This document shows positions 42,592-51,577 of a stretch of DNA of 64,000 nucleotides, in pieces (positions within the stretch are counted from its first letter, which is position 1; each line of letters begins with the position of its first letter). The DNA comes from Propionibacteriaceae bacterium UBA7704 (GTDB taxonomy: Bacteria > Actinomycetota > Actinomycetes > Propionibacteriales > Propionibacteriaceae). The stretch spans positions 14,446 through 78,445 of the forward strand of contig DLGC01000010.1 of the NCBI GenBank assembly GCA_002482525.1, in the 5' to 3' direction. The notes below the pieces were generated by a model. The model was not told the DNA's origin. It made no database searches and worked only from the letters and a program-made list of their open reading frames with translations. Position numbers and translations under genes: made by a program.

Positions 42592-43407
42592 ATGAACCTC
42601 ATCCAGATCGGCCGATTCTCTCGGGTGACTCGGTTGTCGGTAAAAGCGCTTCGTCGCTATGCCGACGAAGGCTTGCTCGTCCCCGCGCATATTGATGCGT
42701 CCAGCGGGTACCGGTATTACACCTATGAGCAGGCTCGAGACGCCGAACTGATCCGGGTGCTGCGATCGTTGGACGTGCCGCTGAGCGACATCCAGCGTGC
42801 CCTGCAGGCCACCGATCGACAGTCGTTCCTCACGATCCTGAGCGAGCACGAACTCAGGATCCAGAGCGAACTGGCTCACCAGCAGCGAATGCTGGGCTTC
42901 CTCCGTCAACTCATCAACAACGAAGGAGTCCTCATGCCTTACGACATCTCGATCAAGCAGACCCCGGCCCACTTCGCCGCGGTCGTCCGTGCCGACGCCA
43001 CTGCCGCCACCATGGCGGACACTGTCGGGGCCGGCTTCGCGGCAGCCGCGGCTGCCATCCAGGCCAGTGGCGCCGCCTTTGCGGGGCCTCCGTTCTTCTC
43101 CATGGCCACTCCACCCGACGACGAGCCGGCGGAAATCGAGGTGGGTTTCCCGGTGGCGACGGCCTTCACCGACCGTGACGGAGTCATCGGGGTCGAAGTG
43201 CCCGCCATGGTGGTCGCGGCGGCCATCCACCGCGGGCCTTACGATCAGGCCGGACCGGTCTACCAGGCGATCGAGGCCTGGATTCAGGCGCATGGCCACG
43301 CCGGGGTCGGTGCTCCCCGCGAGGTGTATCTGAACTCACCGGGCGATACCACCAACCCCGAGGACTACCTCACCGAGATTCAGTTCCCGATTTCGACTCC
43401 CGCGTAA
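42592..43407 (+). CDS. MerR-family regulator with GyrI-like effector-binding domain
   Basis: 271 aa. The MerR winged helix (about 1-75) begins IQIGRFSRVTRLSVKALRRY and has SGYRYYTYEQA. A coiled dimerisation helix (about 80-115) leads to a GyrI/Bacterial-transcription-activator effector domain (about 125-271). BmrR-type regulators of this build sense lipophilic cations or drugs and activate efflux genes. A GGAGGGAG box precedes ATG 42592. No transporter is next to it, so the target is unknown. Confidence 0.88.
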   Translation: MNLIQIGRFSRVTRLSVKALRRYADEGLLVPAHIDASSGYRYYTYEQARDAELIRVLRSLDVPLSDIQRALQATDRQSFLTILSEHELRIQSELAHQQRMLGFLRQLINNEGVLMPYDISIKQTPAHFAAVVRADATAATMADTVGAGFAAAAAAIQASGAAFAGPPFFSMATPPDDEPAEIEVGFPVATAFTDRDGVIGVEVPAMVVAAAIHRGPYDQAGPVYQAIEAWIQAHGHAGVGAPREVYLNSPGDTTNPEDYLTEIQFPISTPA

Positions 43408-43420
43408 TCCCAGCGCCGCG

Positions 43421-43460
43421 ATCGGCGGACGCGCCCGACATTTCCGGTCGCGCCGCCGAT
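43421..43460 (+). terminator. Bulged hairpin after the MerR gene
   Basis: ATCGGCGGACGCG (43421-43433) pairs with CGCGCCGCCGAT (43449-43460) apart from one bulged base; the loop is about 15 bases. It follows the MerR stop by 14 bases. Confidence 0.5.
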
Positions 43461-43554
43461 TGCGGGAATACCCGGCAGAATCGTCGACGCTATTGCCCGA
43501 AATCACTGGGCCGCGCTGCTGCCCAGGCGGTTTCGCCCTCTAAGCTGACCGGTG

Positions 43555-43578
43555 ATGCGCACTTTGGAACTCCGATGA
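43555..43578 (+). CDS. Seven-residue leader mini-ORF upstream of the MoxR-type operon
   Basis: ATG CGC ACT TTG GAA CTC CGA TGA encodes MRTLELR, and its TGA overlaps the ATG of the next gene (ATGA at 43575-43578). A -10-like TAAGCT (43541-43546) lies 8 bases before this ATG (5 before an in-frame GTG at 43552), so the transcript would begin at or next to the mini-ORF. It may deliver ribosomes to the main gene, which lacks a Shine-Dalgarno of its own. Confidence 0.4.
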   Translation: MRTLELR

Positions 43579-44552
43579 CAGCCCCCGGCTGGGACGTGAC
43601 CGGCTACTACGCCGTGCAGCTCCTTCCGGAGCAGGCACCGGCGGAATCGGGCGGACGGCTCGCCGAGCCCGGCATCATCGAGCCGCGACCGCTGACGGTG
43701 GGCGATGTGCTCGGCGGCGCTTTTCGCGCCGTCCGCTATGCCCCGCTGACCATGTTCGGACTCACTTTGGTTGTGGTGCTCGTCGCCCAACTGGTCGCGG
43801 TGGGAGCGGGGTACCTGATCGATCGGCAGTTCGCGCCGATTCTTCCCCAGGATGACCTCGGCGGTGTCACCTCGATGTTCGGCTGGTCCAGTCTGACGTC
43901 CACGCTGGCCACGATGCTCGCAACCATTGTTGTGGAGATAGGGCTGTCTTTTGCCGTCCATGAAGCCGTCTTCGCTCGGCGGACGACGCCGTCCGCGGCG
44001 CTGCGACGGCTGGGCTCACGAGCTGGCGCCGCGATCGCCTTCGCCACCTTGACCGGGCTCGCCGGAGTCGTCGCGATTGGGCTCCTGGTTTTCGGCGCTG
44101 GAATGCTCGCCGAGGCTGTCGGCGAAGACGGCTGGCTGATCCTGGTGGTGCTGGTGCCCGCCTTTTTGGTTGCGGCGATCTGGATCAGCATCCGACTGCT
44201 GCTGGCACCGTGCGCGATCGCGATCGAGAAGGCCGGTCCGATTCAGGCGATTCGGCGAAGCTGGCGTCTCAGCAAAGGCCAGTTCTGGCGCATCCTGGGG
44301 ATCTACCTGCTGGCCAGCATTCTCATTTCGATGGCGGCCAGCACGGTGTCATCGGTGTTCAGCTTCGTGATCTTGCTGATCGGCATGGCCAACATGGAGG
44401 TAGGACTGATCGCGGCCACCGTGGTGTCGACGGTGATCTCTGCGGTGCTCAGCGTCCCGCTCACCGCGGCCGTGGTCACCTTGTTGTATGTGGACGCTCG
44501 CATCCGTGGTGAAGGGTATGAGCTGCAACTCGCCGAGGCCTTGTACGGATGA
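43575..44552 (+). CDS. Multi-spanning membrane protein, first gene of the MoxR-type operon
   Basis: 325 aa with six hydrophobic segments after a cytosolic N-terminus of about 55 residues that contains RPLTVGDVLGGAFRAVRYAP. That motif is typical of glycerophosphodiester-phosphodiesterase membrane-domain-like proteins found beside DUF4129 genes in actinobacteria. Function unknown. It is coupled by ATGA to both the leader mini-ORF and the DUF4129 gene. Confidence 0.78.
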   Translation: MTAPGWDVTGYYAVQLLPEQAPAESGGRLAEPGIIEPRPLTVGDVLGGAFRAVRYAPLTMFGLTLVVVLVAQLVAVGAGYLIDRQFAPILPQDDLGGVTSMFGWSSLTSTLATMLATIVVEIGLSFAVHEAVFARRTTPSAALRRLGSRAGAAIAFATLTGLAGVVAIGLLVFGAGMLAEAVGEDGWLILVVLVPAFLVAAIWISIRLLLAPCAIAIEKAGPIQAIRRSWRLSKGQFWRILGIYLLASILISMAASTVSSVFSFVILLIGMANMEVGLIAATVVSTVISAVLSVPLTAAVVTLLYVDARIRGEGYELQLAEALYG

Positions 44553-45202
44553 GCCCACCACTGACTCCGAACAGCGACGAGGCCCGCCGCGAACTCGCCC
44601 ATGAGCTGTCCAATCCCATCTACTCCGACCAGGGCAGTTGGATCGATGATCTGATCAATCGACTGCTGGACTGGCTGACCGGCGGCACCCCACCAACTGA
44701 AGGGCTGTCCACCGGCCAATTGGTTGCCCTCATCGCGGTCGCAGCCGCTCTCGCCGCAGTCGTGGTGTGGGCACTGCTGGGTCCAGTCCGAAGCCGTCGC
44801 CGGGCTCGCGGCACCGCCTTGTTCGCAGCCGACGAGCGCACCGCGACGCAGCTGCGCGCCGAGGCCGAATCACTGGCCAGCTCCGAGCAGTGGAGCCTGG
44901 CCTACGTGACCCTGTTCCGGGCGATGATCCGTACCTTGGGTGAGCGGGGCGTGATCACCGAGTTCGCCGCCATGACCGCCCAAGAGGCGTCCGATCTCGC
45001 CGGCCAAAGACTGCCTGGTTTCGAGGCGCGTCTCGGCGCCGCGGCGGGGGTGTTCGATCTGTTGGCCTACGATCACCGCACCGCTCGCGCCGACCAGTAT
45101 CAGCAGTTGGTGGATCTGGACGCTGAGGTGTCGACCGCTCAAGCTGTTGCGCCTGAAGCGGCCGTCGCGCTGACGCCGGTCAGGGTGGAGTCGGCGTCGT
45201 GA
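44549..45202 (+). CDS. DUF4129-domain membrane protein
   Basis: 217 aa. One membrane helix (about 55-78), then a cytosolic DUF4129 region with ADERTATQLRAEAESLASSEQW and a helix containing LFRAMIRTLGERGVITEFAAMTAQE. The family is found in MoxR/DUF58 loci and is thought to take part in envelope or protein-maturation complexes; transglutaminase links exist in other genomes but no such domain is present here. Overlaps both neighbours (ATGA and GTGA). Confidence 0.85.
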   Translation: MSPPLTPNSDEARRELAHELSNPIYSDQGSWIDDLINRLLDWLTGGTPPTEGLSTGQLVALIAVAAALAAVVVWALLGPVRSRRRARGTALFAADERTATQLRAEAESLASSEQWSLAYVTLFRAMIRTLGERGVITEFAAMTAQEASDLAGQRLPGFEARLGAAAGVFDLLAYDHRTARADQYQQLVDLDAEVSTAQAVAPEAAVALTPVRVESAS

Positions 45203-46335
45203 AGAAGCTGCTGATCATCTCCGGTGTGGTGCTGGCCCTTTTCGCCGGCCTTATCGCCGCCACCGTCTTCCTCCCTGAAAGCCCGGATCGGCTGGCGAAT
45301 TCGTTGACGAACCCTCGTCCCGAAGGTGCCCGGGCGCTCGGCCAGGTGCTCGCCCAGGATGGCGTGGCCGTCAACCAGACGAACTCGATCGCCGACATCG
45401 CTGCCGCCCCGGCTGACTCGACCGTGGCCGTCGTGCTAGAGACGAGTCTGTCCGAGGACGAGGTTGCCGCACTCAACCAGACACCAGCCGACCTGGTCGT
45501 CATCTATTCCGGTTCCGGATTCTCAACCGACCCCGGCAAGCTCGCCGAGGGCCGCCTCGGCGTCCAGGATTGGTCGTGGGGCTATCCCGCGCCAAATGCC
45601 GAATGCGCCGACGCGGACGCCCTGGCCGCAGGCCGGCTCAGTGGCGACGTCGGCTACGGTCTGGTGGCTTTCGACGATCGTGTGATGACGTGCTTCACCG
45701 ACGGCAGCTATGCCAGCCTCTATGCCGACCTGACGACCAGTCGACACCGAGTGACGGTGGTGGCAGGCCTGTCCTGGATTCGAAATTCGGGCATCACCGA
45801 CATGGGCAACGCAGCCCTGGCGCTGCGCACCCTGGGTCGCCATGATCAGCTCACCTGGTATCTGCCCGCGGACCGATCACCCACCACGGTCATTCCTGGC
45901 TCGCAAGGCATCGACTCCTTCGAGTTGCTGCCGCCGTGGTCTCGTCCGGTGTTCGGCGTGCTGCTGGCGGCTGCCGCTGCAGCCGCACTGTGGCAGGGTC
46001 GCCGGTTCGGGGCGCTGGTTCGCGAACCGCTGCCGGTGGAAGTGCCCGCCTCGGAGGCCTCCGCCGGGCTGGCCCGGCTCTATCGTCAGGCCGGTGCTCG
46101 TGGCCACGCCGCTGCAGCCCTGCGTGCTGCGACCATCCACCGTGTCGCCGCCCGGGTGGGCGTGACGGCATCGGACGCTCCGGACACGGTGATCAGCCAA
46201 CTCGCGCAGGCCAGCGGAGCTGATCCCGCAGCACTCACTGAGGCGCTCTACGGCCCCCCACCGACCACCGATACTGGCCTGGCGATTCTCGCCGAGACCT
46301 TGACCGACCTCGAAAGAAAGCTGAGCAGCCGATGA
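45199..46335 (+). CDS. DUF4350-domain membrane protein
   Basis: 378 aa. An N-terminal membrane helix (about 3-22), an extracytoplasmic DUF4350 domain (about 35-235) with LTNPRPEGARALGQVLAQDG and VVIYSGSGFSTDPG, a second helix (about 252-270) and a cytosolic tail. A usual partner of MoxR and DUF58. GTG start overlaps the DUF4129 stop; its own stop overlaps the MoxR start. Confidence 0.85.
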   Translation: MKKLLIISGVVLALFAGLIAATVFLPESPDRLANSLTNPRPEGARALGQVLAQDGVAVNQTNSIADIAAAPADSTVAVVLETSLSEDEVAALNQTPADLVVIYSGSGFSTDPGKLAEGRLGVQDWSWGYPAPNAECADADALAAGRLSGDVGYGLVAFDDRVMTCFTDGSYASLYADLTTSRHRVTVVAGLSWIRNSGITDMGNAALALRTLGRHDQLTWYLPADRSPTTVIPGSQGIDSFELLPPWSRPVFGVLLAAAAAAALWQGRRFGALVREPLPVEVPASEASAGLARLYRQAGARGHAAAALRAATIHRVAARVGVTASDAPDTVISQLAQASGADPAALTEALYGPPPTTDTGLAILAETLTDLERKLSSR

Positions 46336-47477
46336 CCGATTCCCTGCCGCCCAGTGCGGGACAGCCGTACCCCACCCCGCCAGGCGTCGGCGCCCTGCCG
46401 CCGGTCACGGACTCGCCGGAGTCCTTTTTCGCACCCACCCCGGCATCGGCTCCCCCGTCGGGCCTGCCGACCCCGATGGGTACGCCTCCGGCAGCCGTCG
46501 CACCGCCGTCGACGCCCCGGTTCGCGCTGAATCCGGCGCAGGAAACCCTGCAGCGGGTCCGTGCCGAGGTGGCCAAGGCTGTGGTGGGTCAGGACGCCGC
46601 GGTCACCGGCCTGTTGGTCGGGCTGTTGGTCGGCGGTCACGTGCTGCTGGAGGGTGTGCCGGGGGTCGCCAAGACACTGCTGGTGCGGGCCCTGTCGGCG
46701 AGCCTGAGCCTGGAGACTCGACGCGTCCAGTTCACCCCTGATCTGATGCCCGGTGATGTCACCGGTTCGTTGATCTACAACGCCCAGGCCGGCGAGTTCG
46801 ACTTCCGTCCCGGCCCGATCTTCACCAACCTGCTGCTGGCCGATGAGATCAACCGCACTCCGCCCAAGACGCAGGCGGCTCTGCTGGAGGCGATGGAGGA
46901 GCATCAGGTGAGCGTGGACGGCGACTCGCGCGAGCTGCCTGATCCGTTCATGGTGGTGGCTACGCAGAATCCGGTCGAGTACGAGGGCACCTATCCGTTG
47001 CCGGAGGCCCAACTGGATCGCTTCCTGTTGAAGATCGTGCTGCCGATTCCGCCGCGTGAGGACGAGATCACCGTGCTGTCGCGTCACGCTGCCGGCTTCA
47101 ACCCCAGCGATCTGAAGGCTGCCGGGTTGACCCAGGTCGCGCAGGCATCCGACTTGGTCACCGCCCGTGAGCAGGTGGCTCGCGTCCGGGTCGATCCGCA
47201 GGTCACCGGCTACATCGTGGATTTGTGTCGCGCCACCCGCTCGGCACCGTCGGTGTCGCTGGGGGTGTCGCCGCGTGGCGCCACCGCACTGTTGAAGACT
47301 GCGCGGGCGTGGGCCTGGCTCAGCGGGCGCGATTTCGTCACTCCCGATGATGTGAAGGCCATGGCGGTCGCCACGCTCAATCACCGCATCGGCATTCGCA
47401 CCGAGGCCCAGATGGACGGCCAGCAGGCGGCCGGCATCATCACCAATGTGCTGGCCACGGTGCCGGTGCCGCGCTGA
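46332..47477 (+). CDS. MoxR-family AAA+ ATPase
   Basis: 381 aa. A Pro/Ala-rich N-terminal tail of about 60 residues precedes the AAA+ core: Walker A GVPGVAKT, Walker B LLLADEINRTPPKTQAALLEAMEE, sensor 1 ATQNPVEYEGTYPLPEAQLDRF and the lid domain. MoxR ATPases work with vWA/DUF58 proteins as chaperones that activate or assemble envelope complexes. The DUF58 partner starts five bases downstream. Confidence 0.93.
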   Translation: MTDSLPPSAGQPYPTPPGVGALPPVTDSPESFFAPTPASAPPSGLPTPMGTPPAAVAPPSTPRFALNPAQETLQRVRAEVAKAVVGQDAAVTGLLVGLLVGGHVLLEGVPGVAKTLLVRALSASLSLETRRVQFTPDLMPGDVTGSLIYNAQAGEFDFRPGPIFTNLLLADEINRTPPKTQAALLEAMEEHQVSVDGDSRELPDPFMVVATQNPVEYEGTYPLPEAQLDRFLLKIVLPIPPREDEITVLSRHAAGFNPSDLKAAGLTQVAQASDLVTAREQVARVRVDPQVTGYIVDLCRATRSAPSVSLGVSPRGATALLKTARAWAWLSGRDFVTPDDVKAMAVATLNHRIGIRTEAQMDGQQAAGIITNVLATVPVPR

Positions 47478-47482
47478 CGCCG

Positions 47483-48787
47483 ATGGCGATTTCGGGGCGA
47501 GTACCGCTGCTGGTGCTGCTGGGGGTGGTGCCGACCATCATCTGGCCACAGCCGCTGACAGTGATCGGCTGGGTATTGCTGGTCGTGATCGTCAGCGGTA
47601 TTGATCTGCTGGCTGCGGTGCGTCCGGAGTTGTTGCAGTTCAGTCGCGAGTTACCGCCCAGTGTGCGACTCAGCGAGACCACCACCTCGACGGTGACGGT
47701 GTTGAATCCGACGCGGCGGCGTGCTCGGGTGCAGGTGCGTGACGCGTGGCCGCCGAGCGCGACTCCAGCGGCACAGCGTCCGCTGCTGGTGGTGAATCCG
47801 GGCAGTTCGCTGCGTCAGCTCACCGAGCTGACGCCGACTCGGCGCGGCGATCTGGCTGCGGCTGCGGTGACGGTGCGCTCCTTCGGGCCGCTGCGGTTGG
47901 CGGCCCGTCAGCGTTCGCTGAGCGTGCCGGGGGTGCTGCGGGTGCTGCCGGAGTTTCGTTCGCGCAGCCACTTGCCGTCCCGGCTGGCCCGGCTGCGGGA
48001 GCTGGACGGTCAGGCCTCGGTGCAGGTGCGCGGCCAGGGCACTGAGTTCGATTCGTTGCGCGAGTATGCCGCCGGTGATGATGTGCGCTCCATCGACTGG
48101 CGGGCGACCGCGCGCGCCACACGCACCATGGTTCGCACCTGGCGTCCGGAGCGGGATCGGCATGTGCTGATGGTGTTGGATACCTCTCGCTGGGCGGCTG
48201 GCCGGATCGGCGGTGCTGCTGCCGATCAGTTGCGGTTGGATGCCGGTATCGAGGTGTGTCTGTTGATGGCCGCGCTCGGCTCGGCGTCCGGGGATCGGAT
48301 GAGCCTGTTGCTGGCCGATACCGAGGTGCGCCAGCGCCTGGCCGGCACGGCGAAGGGTTCAGCGCTGGCCGCCTTCGCCGACCGCCTGAGTCTGGCCGAG
48401 GCCGAGCTCACCGAAACCGACTGGTCGATGGTGGCCGCCCAGGTGAACCAACTGTGCCGCCAGCGCAGCCTGGTGGTGCTGATCACCGGCCTGGACCCGG
48501 CCTTGTACGCCGAGGGTTTGGGCACCGTGCTGGGTCAACTCGCCCACAGCCACCAGATCGTCATCGCCCACGTCACCGATCCGGCCGAACAAACCCCGCT
48601 CGACGACACCCCCGACGCCGATGCCTCCTACGACGCCGCCGCCTCAGCCCGACTGTGGCTGGCAACCCAGGCCCTGTCCAACCGAGTGCACCGCATGGGC
48701 GTCGAAGTCGTCCACGCCGACCCCGATCACCTCGCCCCCGCCGTCTGCGACACCTACCTGACCCTGAAAGCCACCGGTCGCCTCTAA
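47483..48787 (+). CDS. DUF58 (vWA-like) protein, MoxR partner
   Basis: 434 aa. Two N-terminal hydrophobic segments (about 7-45), a beta-rich region and then the DUF58 signature EYAAGDDVRSIDWRATAR followed by LMVLDTSRW, an incomplete MIDAS metal site of the vWA fold. It should be the adaptor of the MoxR ATPase. In related genomes SpoIIM and RDD genes follow directly; here they are 3-4 kb away, beyond a repeat-rich insertion. Confidence 0.9.
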   Translation: MAISGRVPLLVLLGVVPTIIWPQPLTVIGWVLLVVIVSGIDLLAAVRPELLQFSRELPPSVRLSETTTSTVTVLNPTRRRARVQVRDAWPPSATPAAQRPLLVVNPGSSLRQLTELTPTRRGDLAAAAVTVRSFGPLRLAARQRSLSVPGVLRVLPEFRSRSHLPSRLARLRELDGQASVQVRGQGTEFDSLREYAAGDDVRSIDWRATARATRTMVRTWRPERDRHVLMVLDTSRWAAGRIGGAAADQLRLDAGIEVCLLMAALGSASGDRMSLLLADTEVRQRLAGTAKGSALAAFADRLSLAEAELTETDWSMVAAQVNQLCRQRSLVVLITGLDPALYAEGLGTVLGQLAHSHQIVIAHVTDPAEQTPLDDTPDADASYDAAASARLWLATQALSNRVHRMGVEVVHADPDHLAPAVCDTYLTLKATGRL

Positions 48788-48810
48788 CTGCCCGCAGCCA
48801 GCCCATTCCT

Positions 48811-48833
48811 CGTTCCCTGAGCTTGTCGAAGGG
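48811..48833. repeat. Short intergenic repeat (TTCGACAAGCTCAG family, inverse orientation)
   Basis: CGTTCCCTGAGCTTGTCGAA and GGG follow the DUF58 stop; this is the reverse complement of the copy after typA. Confidence 0.75.
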
Positions 48834-48840
48834 CCCACCA

Positions 48841-48959
48841 CCGGCTGGTTGAGGAGGCCCAAGGGGCCGTCTCGAAACCACGCAAGATACACGCACAGCC
48901 AAACGACACCACAACCCCGGTTTCGAGACGCTCGCTTCGCTCGCTCCTCAACCAGCCGG
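48841..48959. repeat. Facing pair of palindromic repeat units
   Basis: A reverse unit (48841-48879) and a forward unit (48919-48959, core GCTCGCTTCGCTCGCTC) are separated by about 40 bp starting CACGCAAGATACACGC. The same pair with a related spacer recurs at 49924-50040 and 51349-51466. Confidence 0.88.
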
Positions 48960-48979
48960 CCGGCCAATTGGTGCGTAGG

Positions 48980-49666
48980 TCAGGGACGATCTTCGTAGTA
49001 GGTCTGGCCGACAGTGATCCACGCGAACCATTGATACTCCGACAAGCTACGGAGGAGTTCATCCGATGACGGACCAGAAATTCGCCGAGACTGCTCCGTG
49101 GTCTCACCAACAAGAAAATCCGAAATCGGCACTATCGACCGCTGTGCCGACGCAAACGTTACCCAGACCCTCGCCTGATCAGAACACCTGTATATTGCCA
49201 CCGTCGTTGGAGCACCCCCAATGGGCGACTGGGGCCCGGGATCCAGCTCCAGGGTTGGGCACTTGCCTGCAATTCGGTCGCGAACTGCAATCGCCATATC
49301 TTCATATTCCCCGGACCACGCCAAGTACGACGCCGCAGAGGCTGCGCACGACAACCGAAATCCGTCATGGACCTTGTAATTGTTCTGACCCTGCTCACAC
49401 GAAGTCCAGACGGTCTCACCGATGGAAGAGGCACTGTCAGTCCTCAATTCTCTCGAAAGATCCGACACTTGACTGATAGCGGCAAGCCGCTCCCCATTCG
49501 CGACTCGCCCATCCAACACGTCAGCCATCGTCGGCCTTGCCCATTCGAAAAATGGGTCCACTCCGAGTGCCCACGCAGATACTCGTCCAGCAACAAACAA
49601 CCCCGCAGTCATCGTTATAGCAACCAGGACCCCACCAACTGCCGCCCGGACCCATTTGCGCTTCAT
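48980..49666 (-). CDS. Membrane-anchored secreted protein, paralog of the 50.2-kb gene
   Basis: 228 aa. N-terminal signal anchor (about 7-28) then an extracellular domain with PTMADVLDGRVANGER, WTSCEQGQNNYKVHDGFRLSCAA, SYLAWSGEYEDMAIAVRDR, and the C-terminal block SGPSSDELLRSLSEYQWFAW. At least four Cys suggest two disulfides. I recognise no family. The start is ATG 49666 with GGAAGG upstream. About half of its residues match the neighbouring paralog by eye, so they arose by duplication. Confidence 0.7.
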   Translation of the reverse strand: MKRKWVRAAVGGVLVAITMTAGLFVAGRVSAWALGVDPFFEWARPTMADVLDGRVANGERLAAISQVSDLSRELRTDSASSIGETVWTSCEQGQNNYKVHDGFRLSCAASAASYLAWSGEYEDMAIAVRDRIAGKCPTLELDPGPQSPIGGAPTTVAIYRCSDQARVWVTFASAQRSIVPISDFLVGETTEQSRRISGPSSDELLRSLSEYQWFAWITVGQTYYEDRP

Positions 49667-49703
49667 AACACCCTTCCTCGGGCTCACCATAATCACCCCA
49701 GCC

Positions 49704-50234
49704 TTACCGGGGACACACCTCGGCGTCACGCAAGGAATGCCGACCGACGCCGTATGCGCCTCCTCTTGGCTTTGCACTGCAACGCGGGGATCGCATCGCA
49801 CGCACTACCTCACCTCCATGCGTCGCGACGAAACCCACTGCGAGTTGACCCCGGCCACACGGCAGCGACTTGCGACTCCGCACCCTCCACGAAGCGCCCC
49901 ACACGAAGCCACCCCTACCCCCACGGCTGGTTGAGGAGGCCCGAAGGGCCGTCTCGAAACCACGCAAGACACACGCAGAACCAAGCGGCACGACGACCTT
50001 GGTTTCGAGACGCTCGCTTCGCTCGCTCCTCAACCAACCGAGGCGGTGACGCGTCCAGGAACTGCCGCCCACAGCAGCCGTGTACGAGTCGCCGGGCGCG
50101 AGGACTTTCGGGCGTTCTGGCGCTTCACCCTCCGGCACTTGAGCGCGCGCCACCGATGACTGAAGCCACATCAGTACCACTAGCATTATTGAGATTAGAG
50201 GCGTTACGCGCCGCTTTTCAACTACTGGAATCAC
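49704..50234 (-). pseudogene. Short secreted-protein gene eroded by repeat insertion
   Basis: The frame opens at ATG 50234, overlapping the preceding stop (ATGA), and begins with a good signal peptide (hydrophobic core PLISIMLVVLMWL, cleavage near ARA-Q) and about 30 ordinary residues. From about residue 66 onwards it is the translation of the palindromic repeat pair (RSERSERLET ... RGFETALRASSTSRG) and then low-complexity Arg/Gly sequence to 176 aa. The most likely reading is a small secreted protein whose C-terminus was replaced by the repeat element. Confidence 0.4.
49924..50040. repeat. Facing pair of palindromic repeat units
   Basis: Reverse unit 49924-49960 (core GGCCCGAAGGGCC) and forward unit 50001-50040 (core GCTCGCTTCGCTCGCTC), about 40 bp apart; the spacer begins CACGCAAGACACACGC. 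It lies within the eroded secreted-protein frame. Confidence 0.88.
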
Positions 50235-50926
50235 GGCTGATCCTCAAAGTAGACTCTGCGACTGCTAACTACAGCAAACCATTGATACCCGGAAAGACTC
50301 GTGAATAGCTCGGTGGACGACGGACCTGACACTCGCCGCGCACTATCGGACGTTTCGCCTATTGAAAGACTCGGATACGAGGAACTCATCCCATTGGTGG
50401 TCGAAAATTTCACGAGTACGTAAGTTCGTTGATCACACTCGTATCGCGAGACTTCTGTTGGATACCCTGGGGGAGGTTCATGAACATCGGGCGAAAGCGT
50501 GACGCCTGGGCACACACTTGCGACTCTTGCCCGGATCTTTGCAGCCGTGTCAGCGAACTCCCCCGACCAGGCTCGATAGGACACTACATCAGCCGCGCAT
50601 TGAAGCCGATAGCCATCCTGACGCTTCCAGCTGTTCTGCCCCTCCACACAGGAGGTCCAGACCACCTCCGCCACAGGGGTAACACCGTCAACCACGGACT
50701 CCCGAGAAAGGCCCGTCATCTCACTGATCACCGCACGTCTCTCCGCATCAGCAACCCGACCGTCCAAAACATCAGCCACCGTCGGCTTCGGAGGCTCGAA
50801 CAGGCCATGACCGTAGACGAACTCAGACATCCGATCAGTCACAAACAGGCCCGCAGCCACCAACACACACACAGATGCCACCACGGCGACAGTGGTCCAA
50901 ATCCGCTTGCTCTTCACACGTTTCAC
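50231..50926 (-). CDS. Membrane-anchored secreted protein, paralog of the 49-kb gene
   Basis: 231 aa from GTG 50926 (TTG 50929 or GTG 50917 are alternatives; no clear ribosome-binding site). Signal anchor at about 10-32, then an extracellular domain sharing with its paralog PTVADVLDGRVADAER, WTSCVEGQNSWKRQDGYRL, SYRAWSGEFADTA, RRVSGPSSTELF and YQWFAVV, ending in YFEDQP against YYEDRP. Conserved Cys pairs. Function unknown. The tandem pair interrupts the usual DUF58 - SpoIIM - RDD gene order. Confidence 0.7.
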   Translation of the reverse strand: MKRVKSKRIWTTVAVVASVCVLVAAGLFVTDRMSEFVYGHGLFEPPKPTVADVLDGRVADAERRAVISEMTGLSRESVVDGVTPVAEVVWTSCVEGQNSWKRQDGYRLQCAADVVSYRAWSGEFADTAAKIRARVASVCPGVTLSPDVHEPPPGYPTEVSRYECDQRTYVLVKFSTTNGMSSSYPSLSIGETSDSARRVSGPSSTELFTSLSGYQWFAVVSSRRVYFEDQP

Positions 50927-51577
50927 CAATCAGTTTCGCCACTGCGCTCCGGCAACACGTGAGGATGCCGACCCCGCACGCATCGGAAGCGCATCCCCCA
51001 ACCAAGACGAGCACAACTCCGCCAACACCACGGTGTACCGAATAGCCGATTGCATAGCGAGCGTTGCCTCATCTCCCGGGCCGAGTCGAGCCCCTCGGCA
51101 CACGCTACTGCAAATCAGTCGATCGAGAACAGTGTTTCTGCATGTGTCTTTCTGGTGTTCTTCCGGAACCCACCAGCACACCCTCAGGAGCGCCTTCAGG
51201 GGCCACCTCAAAGCCACACCGGACCTGAGCACGCTGGCGAGCGAGGTTTCGAGACGCTCGCTTCGCTCGCTCCTCAACCAACCGGCGAAAGTAGACCCAC
51301 ACCAATCCAAGAGGGCATCACCGCACTCCACCGGTCCACGCCACCCCGCGGCTGGTTGAGGAGGCCCGCAGGGCCGTCTCGAAACCACGCACGGTGCATG
51401 TGGAGTTGAGGGGTGCGACGGCCTTGGTTTCGAGACGCTCACTTCGCTCGCTCCTCAACCAGCCGGGGCAAAGTGGGCGGGATTCGACAAGCTCAGCCAA
51501 CGGGGCGGGGGGATTCGAGACGCTCGCTTCGCTCGCTCCTCAACCACCCGGGGTGAAATGGGCGGGCTTCGACAAGC
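50927..51577. repeat. Repeat-rich gap of about 650 bp without a supported gene
   Basis: Palindromic units occur at 51245-51284 (forward), 51349-51386 (reverse) facing 51426-51466 (forward), and 51512-51551 (forward); short-repeat copies lie at 51482-51501 and 51567-51582. The remaining sequence (50930-51240) has open frames but no signal peptide, ribosome-binding site or family resemblance, so I call nothing there. Confidence 0.75.

Noticed and set aside
46235..47384. Long frames antisense to the MoxR and DUF4350 genes
   Set aside because: They are shadows caused by GC-biased codon use; the plus-strand genes have clear domains and overlapping starts and stops.
50930..51442. Minus-strand 170-codon open frame
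   Set aside because: Half of it is repeat sequence; the rest has no signal peptide, motif or ribosome-binding site.
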